Below, in pieces: positions 60,701-62,418 of a stretch of DNA of 64,000 bases. The notes under the pieces were generated by a model, which made no database searches, was not told the origin of the DNA, and saw only the letters and a list, made by a program, of their open reading frames with translations. Numbering within the stretch: the first letter of the stretch is position 1; each line of letters begins with the position of its first letter. Position numbers and translations under genes: made by a program. The DNA is from Fragum whitleyi (lineage: Eukaryota > Mollusca > Bivalvia > Cardiida > Cardiidae). The stretch lies in the NCBI GenBank assembly GCA_948146395.1, contig OX411543.1, positions 49,328,517-49,392,516 on the forward strand, written 5' to 3'.

Positions 60701-62418
60701 ACCATGGGCAATAAGGGCCCATCTGGGAAAACAAAAGGTGTCAATCTTATAGTCAGACAGCACAGGATGACTAATGTAACAAGAGTGCCATCGTCACAAA
60801 ATACGCCGCCACATTGCTGCTGTTTCACAGAAATAATTGTAGGCACTACTTATTTTGACAGAACCAAAATGAAAATGACCAAATTTCATTTAAATCAAGA
60901 CAAAAAGTTGGGAGGAGTTGCCTTCACAAGGCTGCAATTTCAATAAGCCCCAGGCACTTAGTTTTAAGGGGGCATAATTCAGGGAAATAAATGAGCCATA
61001 AAATCCTTGATCCATGTACATCTTCAAATTATGGTAATGACATTGACCAAGTTTCATTTAAATAAAGACAAAAAGTAAGGAGGATTTGTGTTCAAAAGGC
61101 TGCAATTTCAATAAGCCCTAGATACTAAGTTTTTAAGGGGCATAACTCAGGCAAAAATCAACAAACCAAAAAATCCTTCCTTCATGCACATCTACCAATT
61201 GAGGTGATAACATTGACCAAGTTTCAAAAAGATCCAGCCAGAAACTTAGGAGACGTTGCGTTGACAAGAAAAGTGGACCCAGAGACTAAGTTATCAAGGG
61301 GCATAACTCAGGCAAAAATCAACGAACCGTAAAATTCTTCCTTCATGCACATCTACCAATTGAGGTGATTACATTGACCAAGTTTCAAGAAGATCCAGCC
61401 AGAAACTTAGGAGACGTTGCGTTGACAAGAAAAGTGGACCCAGAGACTAAGTTATCAAGGGGCATAACTCAGGCAAAAATCAACGAACCGTAAAATCCTT
61501 CCTTCATGCACATCTACCAATTGAGGTGATTACAGTGACCAAGTTTCAAGAAGATCCAGCCAGAAACTTAGGAGGAGTTGTGTTGACAAGAAAAGTGGAC
61601 CCAGAGACTAAGTTATCAAGGGGCATAACTCAGGCAAAAATCAACGAACCGTAAAATCCTTCCTTCATGCACATCTACCAATTGAGGTGGTAACATTGAC
61701 CAAGTTTCAAGAAGATCCAGCCAGTAGTTTAGGAGGAGTTGCGTTGACAAGAAAAGTGGACGGAAGTACGGACGGACGGACGGACAGACGGATGGATGGA
61801 CGGACGGACAGACAGAGAAGATGACGCCAATATATGTCCGCCTCCGGCGGCGTATAAAAACTGTTTGCACTTTGCTGATTTTCTAAACCAAGAATGTCAA
61901 TGGCATTCAGACTAAACATCATTCTACCTTACCGTATAAAAATTTCTGAAATGCAAGCCCCAGTTAAGGTTCACATGAATTAATTTCTTTTTTTTTAGAA
62001 TTCCCATACAGTCATGTTTGAATCACATATCGATTGCTCAGCATGAAACAGTTGTAATCGCCTTTAGATATTTTGGCAGTTATAACTGTTTCGCACTGAG
62101 ACACCAAAATACAAACCTCTGAAAAAGATCCAGATCCCTAAAAAAGATTTTACTCAAGGAATATTTGTATCGCTTGAAACTGAAATCTTTATCATCATCA
62201 TTTTGTTGACAGGATTTAGATTGTTTATCATAACTGTCAGTTCTTTCATAATCTCTACTGTGTCCTTTGTAGTGGTCCTTAGACTTTTTTCTTATGTATT
62301 CTTCATCATGCCTGTACCCTTTGTCCTGACTTGTACTTTGTCCAACAGTATCTCCTTCGTCAGAGTCAGAATACCTTCTTTTTCTTTCTCTCTGGTATCT
62401 ATCCTCGGATCGTCCCAT
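24561..62418 (-). CDS. DHX34: DHX34-like DEAH-box RNA helicase, 26 coding exons (whole gene span)
   Basis: The joined exons encode 1193 residues, close to vertebrate DHX34. In the known family this SF2 RNA helicase acts in nonsense-mediated mRNA decay, promoting UPF1 phosphorylation with SMG1. Visible motifs are Walker [10 protein letters not shown] (239-247), Ia TQPRR (264-268), II DEVH (333-336, the DHX34-type variant of DEAH), III SAT (365-367), [12 protein letters not shown] (493-503) and VI QRKGRAGRTG (541-550). A charged region (about 745-820) and the DHX34-specific tail follow, with C1116/C1119/H1133/C1137 and C1170/C1173/H1187/H1191. All 25 introns are GT-AG with matching phases and no frameshift. 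The Met at 62418 follows an in-frame TAA at 62437-62439. Introns are loaded with transposons. The orthology is recalled from the family, not searched. Confidence 0.95.
26030..26390. mobile_element. Inverted-repeat element in intron 25
   Basis: GAGCGGTTCTGAAATATTTT at the left opposes CAGCTCATTTCAGAACCACT at the right. Inner CTGCTTGTC repeats lie in both arms. Confidence 0.6.
26669..26820 (-). CDS. DHX34: DHX34 exon 25 (first C-terminal zinc motif; residues 1093-1143)
   Basis: The exon encodes [11 protein letters not shown], then DRLEHEAEC, a C-x2-C...H-x3-C motif (C1116, C1119, H1133, C1137) matching human FWTCPHCGLHA and ERIAHENTC. The acceptor is TTATTGTAG|CTT and the donor CAG|GTAAGT, phase 1. 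Confidence 0.96.
27367..29395 (+). mobile_element. Tandem-repeat element (about 160-base units), split by a nested element
   Basis: It begins ACAAGTGCATG with hairpin GCATG...CATGC (27369-27393). Units contain GGGCAATAACTCAAAAAGTG and CAAAGTTTGAAGTTGCTAGC. The 28147-29181 element interrupts it, and the interrupted unit continues at 29181. No 3' hairpin was found, so the right end looks truncated. Confidence 0.8.
28147..29181 (+). mobile_element. Tandem-repeat element with hairpin ends in DHX34 intron 24
   Basis: 5' end CTAGAAAGCCATGAATGGCT (hairpin AAGCC/GGCTT) followed by TCGCTC. The core has about 164-base units (ACTATATAACATATAG landmark). Then comes a GACGCACGGACG-type tract (29085-29135), hairpin CCAGTGGCTttcAGCCAGTGG and the end GTGGAGCTAA. 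Inserted inside another tandem-repeat element. Confidence 0.88.
29721..29893. mobile_element. Hairpin MITE (GGTAGTGGACC family) in intron 24
   Basis: AAGGTAGTTGACCTGTAAAAG and TTTACAGGTCCACTACCTTA are inverted ends. The centre is TTTCCTAATGAAATCATTAGG. Ends about 50 bases from exon 24. Confidence 0.8.
29943..30036 (-). CDS. DHX34: DHX34 exon 24 (residues 1062-1092)
   Basis: The exon encodes a linker ending [15 protein letters not shown] (human PTKGGYAVTDFLTYN). The acceptor is TTTCTACAG|TAG and the donor GGATG|GTAAGA, phase 2. Confidence 0.92.
30543..30713 (-). CDS. DHX34: DHX34 exon 23 (residues 1005-1061)
   Basis: The exon encodes [14 protein letters not shown], then [20 protein letters not shown], matching human [20 protein letters not shown] and NMYVGP. 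The acceptor is CTGTTGTAG|ACA. The donor GAAT|GTAATT is weak, phase 1. Confidence 0.9.
30775..31003 (-). mobile_element. TTAA MITE copy in DHX34 intron 22
   Basis: Inverted copy of the 14547/57511 family with both TTAA ends and the central AAGAAATTGC hairpin intact. Confidence 0.9.
31131..31402 (+). mobile_element. tRNA-headed SINE in DHX34 intron 22, full length
   Basis: Head with acceptor ends GCCGCGG/CCGCGGC, A box TAGCGCAGTTGGTAGCGCG and B box GGGTTCAATCCCC. The body matches the 4409 copy. The variable region is too long for a normal tRNA. Confidence 0.85.
31870..32135 (+). mobile_element. MITE of the same family as 34490, intron 22
   Basis: TTCTAGTTGAGTCCATTAAT ... ACTCTCTTCATCTCTTAATT. 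The central hairpin is partly deleted. Confidence 0.72.
32153..32638. mobile_element. Terminal-inverted-repeat element (ACYGTAAACGG family), intron 22
   Basis: Left TACCGTAAACGGGGTAATTT with GGCGGTG, right CACCGCCAAT ... CCGTTTACAGTA. About 485 bases, TA at both tips. The right tip is about 10 bases from the exon 22 donor. The inner GTAAGTGCCTATAAATTTTA hairpin (32404-32460) looks like a separate insertion. Confidence 0.72.
32650..32771 (-). CDS. DHX34: DHX34 exon 22 (residues 964-1004)
   Basis: The exon encodes [20 protein letters not shown] and [15 protein letters not shown] (human [34 protein letters not shown]). The donor is GAAG|GTATGA, phase 1. A terminal-inverted-repeat element ends about 10 bases inside the next intron. 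Confidence 0.95.
32959..33220 (-). mobile_element. tRNA-headed SINE in DHX34 intron 21
   Basis: Inverted copy with A box TAGCCCAGTTGGTAGCGTG and B box near 33165. The acceptor stem has decayed. Confidence 0.8.
34490..34815 (+). mobile_element. MITE with GAGGTATGAAAC-type hairpin, intron 21
   Basis: Long left part (ATTCTAGTTGTGTTC ... AGCAATTTTG) then hairpin GATTTCATGGTGGTATGAAC / CATCCCCCCATGAAATC. Ends ACTCTCTTCTTCTCTTAAAT. Confidence 0.75.
34850..34960 (-). CDS. DHX34: DHX34 exon 21 (residues 927-964)
   Basis: The exon encodes [20 protein letters not shown], nearly identical to human [20 protein letters not shown], then the Asn/Ser-rich loop [11 protein letters not shown]. The donor is CAAG|GTAGGT, phase 2. 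Confidence 0.96.
35503..35547. repeat. Poly-T/G13 tract beside exon 20
   Basis: T-rich run followed by thirteen G on the plus strand. It starts about 30 bases inside the intron after exon 20. Length may be unreliable in the assembly. Confidence 0.9.
35580..35728 (-). CDS. DHX34: DHX34 exon 20 (residues 878-927)
   Basis: The exon encodes [20 protein letters not shown], then [11 protein letters not shown] (human AVLHPTCVFAGSPEVL, SSKHQLLSFV). The donor is TTTGT|GTGAGT, phase 2. The start of the next intron holds a C13/poly-A tract. Confidence 0.95.
35868..36112 (+). mobile_element. MITE with GAGCCTGTGC termini in intron 19
   Basis: Left GAGCCTGTGCTTTACATTTC, right GGAAATGTCCCGCACAGGCT: inverted repeats of about 27 bases. 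Confidence 0.8.
36221..36385. mobile_element. Hairpin MITE (GGTAGTGGACC family) in intron 19
   Basis: Same family: TAAGGTAGTAGACCC ... TCCACTACCTTA, with centre TTTCCTAATG/CATTAGGAAA. Confidence 0.8.
36470..36627. mobile_element. Hairpin MITE (GGTAGTGGACC family), second copy in intron 19
   Basis: AGTGGGCTCGTCATAGTTCT ... TGGTCCACTACCTTAA, worn at the left tip. Confidence 0.72.
36777..37198 (-). mobile_element. MITE, inverted partner of 100-530, in DHX34 intron 19
   Basis: Same element as 100-530. Its end (GTCATATTATAAA) is about 15 bases from the exon 19 splice donor. Confidence 0.85.
37215..37361 (-). CDS. DHX34: DHX34 exon 19 (residues 829-877)
   Basis: The exon encodes [20 protein letters not shown] and ends SEQAFHTK (human LALLKLVLGRGLYPQLAVP, DQIFHTQ), the start of the OB-fold region. 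The donor is AAG|GTAGGA, phase 0. A MITE end lies about 15 bases inside the intron. Confidence 0.96.
37890..38277 (-). repeat. Minisatellite derived from DHX34 exon 18 and its splice donor
   Basis: Four tandem copies of about 90-105 bases follow the real exon 18 (starting near 37898, 37989, 38081 and 38171 on the plus strand). Each repeats the exon's 3' half ([14 protein letters not shown] in translation) plus the donor region. Two neighbouring copies stay in the same frame, reading [20 protein letters not shown] and [20 protein letters not shown]. No clear acceptor precedes each copy. Confidence 0.85.
38278..38370 (-). CDS. DHX34: DHX34 exon 18 (residues 798-828)
   Basis: An acidic stretch is followed by [17 protein letters not shown] (human DIQDVKFKLRHDLAQLQ). 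The acceptor is CAAATCTAG|GAG and the donor TTGCAA|GTAAGG, phase 0. The 3' half of this exon plus its donor is repeated four more times in the following intron. Confidence 0.93.
38934..40124 (-). mobile_element. Second copy of the 28147 element, inverted, in DHX34 intron 17
   Basis: It mirrors the 28147 element: TTAGCTCCACTGGCTGAAAG at its left, a CGTCCGTCCGTCC tract, five to six units of about 165 bases and the far end with AAGCC/GGCTT hairpin and CTAGT. The two copies differ in repeat number. Confidence 0.88.
40150..40755 (-). repeat. Remnant of another tandem-repeat element
   Basis: Short units with GGGTCACCCAAGGA/GATTAATTGAAATCAG-like cores run to GACAGATGCAAAG and CACAATGCCATGACA at 40690-40725. 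These are the phrases that close related elements. Worn, boundaries approximate. Confidence 0.5.
40925..41275 (+). mobile_element. Palindromic MITE (ACGTACTTAGTG family) in DHX34 intron 17
   Basis: Inverted relative to the 4915 copy; same TTATCTTATAACTATACAAA arm and central GAGAATTGATAATTGTC hairpin. Confidence 0.82.
41419..41703 (+). mobile_element. Short hairpin-end element in DHX34 intron 17
   Basis: 5' ACAAGAGCACCACC...AGGTGCT, then GTTTCATGAAGATATC, and the end CAGCTGAGCTAAAA. It has the end architecture of the larger elements but no tandem core. Confidence 0.6.
41784..41939 (-). CDS. DHX34: DHX34 exon 17 (charged insert; residues 746-797)
   Basis: The exon begins DHGLIDK (human DHGLLAG) and continues as a basic, probably helical stretch ([19 protein letters not shown]) ending VLKMEDE. 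The human insert at this position is likewise Arg/Gln/Glu-rich. The donor is GAG|GTAATC, phase 0. Confidence 0.94.
42001..42180 (-). mobile_element. Degenerate TTAA MITE copy in DHX34 intron 16
   Basis: It starts TTAATCCTTTCCTGCTTT and keeps TTTGCAGAC, but the other half has diverged and the far end is only TAAAGGGTTT. Confidence 0.65.
42359..42469 (-). CDS. DHX34: DHX34 exon 16 (residues 709-745)
   Basis: The exon encodes [17 protein letters not shown], then [11 protein letters not shown] (human RKWCRRRGIEEHRLYEM, RRQFKELLED). The acceptor is GATTTCAG|GTG and the donor CAG|GTAGGT, phase 0. Confidence 0.97.
42977..43051 (-). CDS. DHX34: DHX34 exon 15 (residues 684-708)
   Basis: The exon encodes [20 protein letters not shown] followed by DEWIQ (human ESDQGDPFTLFNVFNAWVQ). 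The HGDPFTLLN segment is the family's helical-bundle signature. The acceptor is CTGTTTCAG|GCA and the donor CAG|GTAATG, phase 0. Confidence 0.96.
43075..43420 (+). mobile_element. Diverged MITE of the 57022/60240 family, intron 14
   Basis: ATTGTTTGTTTCATCGTAAG, TTGAGTGAACAACAAAATCT and the same hairpin are present; the right half is worn. Confidence 0.7.
43807..43893 (-). CDS. DHX34: DHX34 exon 14 (residues 655-683)
   Basis: The exon encodes [20 protein letters not shown], the conserved helical-bundle segment (human VEPVLTIAAALSVQSPFTR). The acceptor is TTCTATAG|ATG and the donor GTG|GTAAGT, phase 0. Confidence 0.96.
43963..44094. repeat. 30-base minisatellite in intron 13
   Basis: About four copies, period 30 bases (GGGGTTAAAG at 43981, 44011, 44041 and 44071), almost identical. 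No spacers, so not a CRISPR array. Confidence 0.9.
44245..44490. mobile_element. MITE related to 18484-18715, intron 13
   Basis: CTCACAAAGCACCAGGAGTC ... AAACAGGTCCCTGGTAACC, with central hairpin TCTCATTGGAATC/GATTCCAATGAGA. Confidence 0.65.
44544..44718 (-). CDS. DHX34: DHX34 exon 13 (residues 596-654)
   Basis: The exon encodes [16 protein letters not shown], then [17 protein letters not shown] and [18 protein letters not shown], the winged-helix and ratchet start of DEAH helicases. The donor is CAT|GTGAGT, phase 0. Confidence 0.97.
45065..45372 (+). mobile_element. MITE of the same family as 34490, intron 12
   Basis: TTGGCAGAAAAGTTGGTTTT ... GGTTTCATAGAAGTATGAAA ... ACTCTCTCCATCTCTTAATT. 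Confidence 0.72.
46030..46177 (-). CDS. DHX34: DHX34 exon 12 (end of motif VI; residues 547-596)
   Basis: The exon completes motif VI ([16 protein letters not shown]) and enters the winged-helix region with [16 protein letters not shown]. The donor is AGATT|GTAAGA, phase 2. Confidence 0.97.
46662..47005 (+). mobile_element. MITE with GAGCCTGTGC termini and internal duplication, intron 11
   Basis: Left GAGCCTGTGCATGACATTTC, right GGAAATGACATGCACAGGCT. An inner segment (ATAAATAAGGGCTT ... CTGTCTAAGCTTCAAAATG) of about 115 bases is repeated twice. Confidence 0.78.
47217..47421 (-). CDS. DHX34: DHX34 exon 11 (motifs V and VI; residues 479-547)
   Basis: The exon encodes [20 protein letters not shown] (motif V) and ends [11 protein letters not shown] (first half of motif VI, arginine finger region). 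The intron after G|GTTAGT splits motif VI at phase 1. Confidence 0.97.
47940..48298. mobile_element. Relative of the 51802 element, intron 10
   Basis: Shares GGAGTCATTGACT, GGGGTCAAAACAACAGAAAA and the end GAGCCCTGT. The left tip is worn. It lies directly beside the exon 10 duplicate. Confidence 0.7.
48327..48416 (-). pseudogene. Degenerate partial duplicate of DHX34 exon 10
   Basis: This stretch in intron 10 aligns with exon 10 (48771-48926): it shares AGACAGAGCGAGG, CTGATATTTTTGAG and TTTATCAGAAAT. About 65 middle bases are missing. The acceptor AG is destroyed (AATTTCGTTT instead of AATTCAG), while a donor-like AAG|GTGTGG remains. Flanking intron bases also resemble each other, so this is a segmental duplication, not a retrocopy. 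Confidence 0.8.
48771..48926 (-). CDS. DHX34: DHX34 exon 10 (motif IV; residues 427-478)
   Basis: The exon encodes [19 protein letters not shown] (motif IV region) and [15 protein letters not shown], as in human DHX34. The acceptor is CCAATTCAG|TAT and the donor AAG|GTATGT, phase 0. A degenerate partial copy lies about 350 bases downstream in the following intron. Confidence 0.97.
49438..49658 (-). mobile_element. SINE, head truncated, in DHX34 intron 9
   Basis: Body, B box (GGTTCGATTCCCC) and tail of the same SINE family; the A box is lost. Confidence 0.78.
49713..49838 (-). CDS. DHX34: DHX34 exon 9 (residues 385-426)
   Basis: The exon starts [15 protein letters not shown] (human VPGRLFPITVVYQPQ) and ends [11 protein letters not shown]. 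This is the linker into RecA domain 2, including a KSERLD segment matching human KSEKLD. The donor is AAG|GTACTT, phase 0. Confidence 0.96.
50195..50520 (+). mobile_element. Palindromic MITE (ACGTACTTAGTG family), first copy in intron 8
   Basis: Arm TTTTATCTTATAACTATACA, then the hairpin centred near 50435, ending AAGTACGTATTATATATA. Confidence 0.82.
50575..50790 (-). mobile_element. SINE, head truncated, in DHX34 intron 8
   Basis: Body GTGGGATAGCAGCTGGAGG and tail of the same family, with a worn B box. Confidence 0.75.
50905..51218 (+). mobile_element. Palindromic MITE (ACGTACTTAGTG family), second copy in intron 8
   Basis: Same family and orientation as 50195. It ends about 40 bases from the exon 8 donor. 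Confidence 0.82.
51258..51475 (-). CDS. DHX34: DHX34 exon 8 (DEVH and SAT motifs; residues 312-384)
   Basis: The exon encodes [10 protein letters not shown], then [20 protein letters not shown] (Walker B DEVH, 333-336) and [16 protein letters not shown] (motif III, 365-367). The DEVH form, rather than DEAH, is characteristic of DHX34. The acceptor is GATTTTCAG|GTTTG and the donor AAG|GTACTC, phase 0. A MITE lies about 40 bases beyond the donor. Confidence 0.98.
51802..52119. mobile_element. DNA element with CAGGGCTC termini, intron 7
   Basis: CAGGGCTCGTGTTAGTGGG at the left and ATATGAGCCCTG at the right, flanked by TCATC on both sides. The interior has GGGTCAAAAC phrases. Confidence 0.7.
52305..52359 (-). 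CDS. DHX34: DHX34 exon 7 (55 bases; residues 294-312)
   Basis: A short exon encoding [19 protein letters not shown] (human IRFESTRSAATKIVFLTVG). The acceptor is TTACTACAG|GTT and the donor GAAG|GTATGA, phase 1. Confidence 0.95.
53432..53566 (-). CDS. DHX34: DHX34 exon 6 (motif Ia; residues 249-293)
   Basis: The exon begins [10 protein letters not shown] and contains [18 protein letters not shown], motif Ia of DEAH helicases, nearly identical to human DHX34. The acceptor is TATATCCAG|GTT and the donor CAG|GTAAAG, phase 0. Confidence 0.97.
53675..53877 (-). mobile_element. SINE, head truncated, in DHX34 intron 5
   Basis: Body and tail (AAAGCGGTGTAAAACCCC on the minus strand) of the same family; no tRNA head. 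Confidence 0.75.
54390..54527 (-). CDS. DHX34: DHX34 exon 5 (Walker A; residues 203-248)
   Basis: This exon carries the start of RecA domain 1. [15 protein letters not shown] includes Walker A at 239-247, and FQY before it resembles the adenine-contacting segment of DEAH helicases. The acceptor is TTTTTACAG|CTT and the donor CAG|GTTAGT, phase 0 on both sides. Confidence 0.97.
55046..55061. repeat. C homopolymer in intron 4
   Basis: A run of about 15 C on the plus strand. Confidence 0.85.
55159..55250 (-). CDS. DHX34: DHX34 exon 4 (residues 172-202)
   Basis: The exon encodes [16 protein letters not shown] (human FRRALLHYLDFGQKQ). The acceptor is ATATTTCTAG|ATTTTG and the donor AAAAG|GTATGA, phase 0. 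A palindromic MITE begins only about 4 bases upstream of the acceptor, so the branch-point and pyrimidine-tract region is transposon sequence. Confidence 0.93.
55253..55575 (-). mobile_element. Palindromic MITE at the 3' splice site of DHX34 exon 4
   Basis: Nearly identical to the intergenic 4915 copy. Similarity begins at AAATATATAATACGTACT (55255), only a few bases from the acceptor AG at 55251-55252. Confidence 0.88.
56406..56528 (-). CDS. DHX34: DHX34 exon 3 (residues 131-171)
   Basis: The exon encodes the conserved pre-helicase segment [16 protein letters not shown] (human LPRTYDPRYRINLSVL). The acceptor is TACTTTTTAG|AGCC. The donor is CCAG|GTTAGG, because the next possible GT would put a stop codon in frame. 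Phase 1. Confidence 0.92.
57022..57435 (+). mobile_element. MITE, copy of 60240-60665, intron 2
   Basis: Shares the full length with the 60240 copy. TGACGTCA is at 57268-57275; the second site is mutated to TGACATCA. Confidence 0.82.
57511..57738 (+). mobile_element. TTAA MITE copy in DHX34 intron 2
   Basis: Same 228-base family as the copy at 14547, same orientation and nearly identical. It begins TTAACCCTTTGCTGTTT and ends AAAACAGGAAAGGGTTAA. Confidence 0.9.
58337..58425 (-). CDS. DHX34: DHX34 exon 2 (residues 101-130)
   Basis: The exon encodes [20 protein letters not shown], matching human DHX34 [20 protein letters not shown]. The acceptor TTACTTTCAG|AGG completes the AG left by exon 1. 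The donor is AGCA|GTATGT, phase 1. Confidence 0.93.
58776..58922. mobile_element. TTAA MITE, short family, intron 1
   Basis: TTAACCCTTGTCATGCTGA at the left and TCATGACAATAGGGGTTAA at the right. 147 bases with TTAA at both tips. Worn relatives are at 24785, 55790 and 56085-56332. Confidence 0.78.
59229..60046 (+). mobile_element. Tandem-repeat element with hairpin ends in DHX34 intron 1
   Basis: 5' ACAAGAGCCATGTCGGACAT hairpin (GCCATGTC/GACATGGC). Units are about 155 bases (GGGCAATAACTCCAAAATTA; AAAGTTTCAAGTTGATAGC). Then GACGGAATGACGGACGGA, the hairpin CCCC...GCGGGG and the end GATAAAAA. Confidence 0.85.
60240..60665 (+). mobile_element. MITE carrying two TGACGTCA palindromes, intron 1
   Basis: It starts GAGGATAATCGTTTGTTTCA with a hairpin around ACAAGTGGCGAAGCCATGAG. 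TGACGTCA occurs at 60504-60511 and 60532-60539. It ends AAAAAGCATTAAAGAA. Close direct copy at 57022. Confidence 0.82.
60779..61856 (+). mobile_element. Tandem-repeat element with 3' hairpin in DHX34 intron 1
   Basis: It starts ACAAGAGTGCCATCGTCAC. Units of about 160 bases (landmark ACCAATTGAGGTGAT at 61194, 61358, 61520 and 61678) carry GACCAAGTTTCAAGAAGATC. A GGACGGACGGACGG tract and hairpin CCGCC-tcc-GGCGG follow, ending GTATAAAAA. Confidence 0.85.
62036..62101. mobile_element. Small hairpin element beside the exon 1 donor
   Basis: CTCAGCATGAAACAGTTGTA opposite TATAACTGTTTCGCACTGAG. Relatives occur at 43685-43748, 35023-35070, 47038-47175 and 50090-50155. Confidence 0.7.
62117..62418 (-). 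CDS. DHX34: DHX34 exon 1 (start codon; residues 1-100)
   Basis: This is a highly charged N-terminus rich in R/K/S/D/Y (begins [20 protein letters not shown]), unlike human DHX34 in sequence but similarly polar. The last residues, FFRDLDLFQ, align with human FFREEDYIR. The Met is the first ATG after an in-frame TAA at 62437-62439. The donor is AG|GTTTGT, intron phase 2. A non-coding 5' exon farther right cannot be excluded. Confidence 0.85.

Noticed and set aside
61616..61922. Open frames rich in Ser/Val/Arg/Pro repeats
   Set aside because: They are translations of the GACG microsatellite and tandem repeats of the 60779 element.
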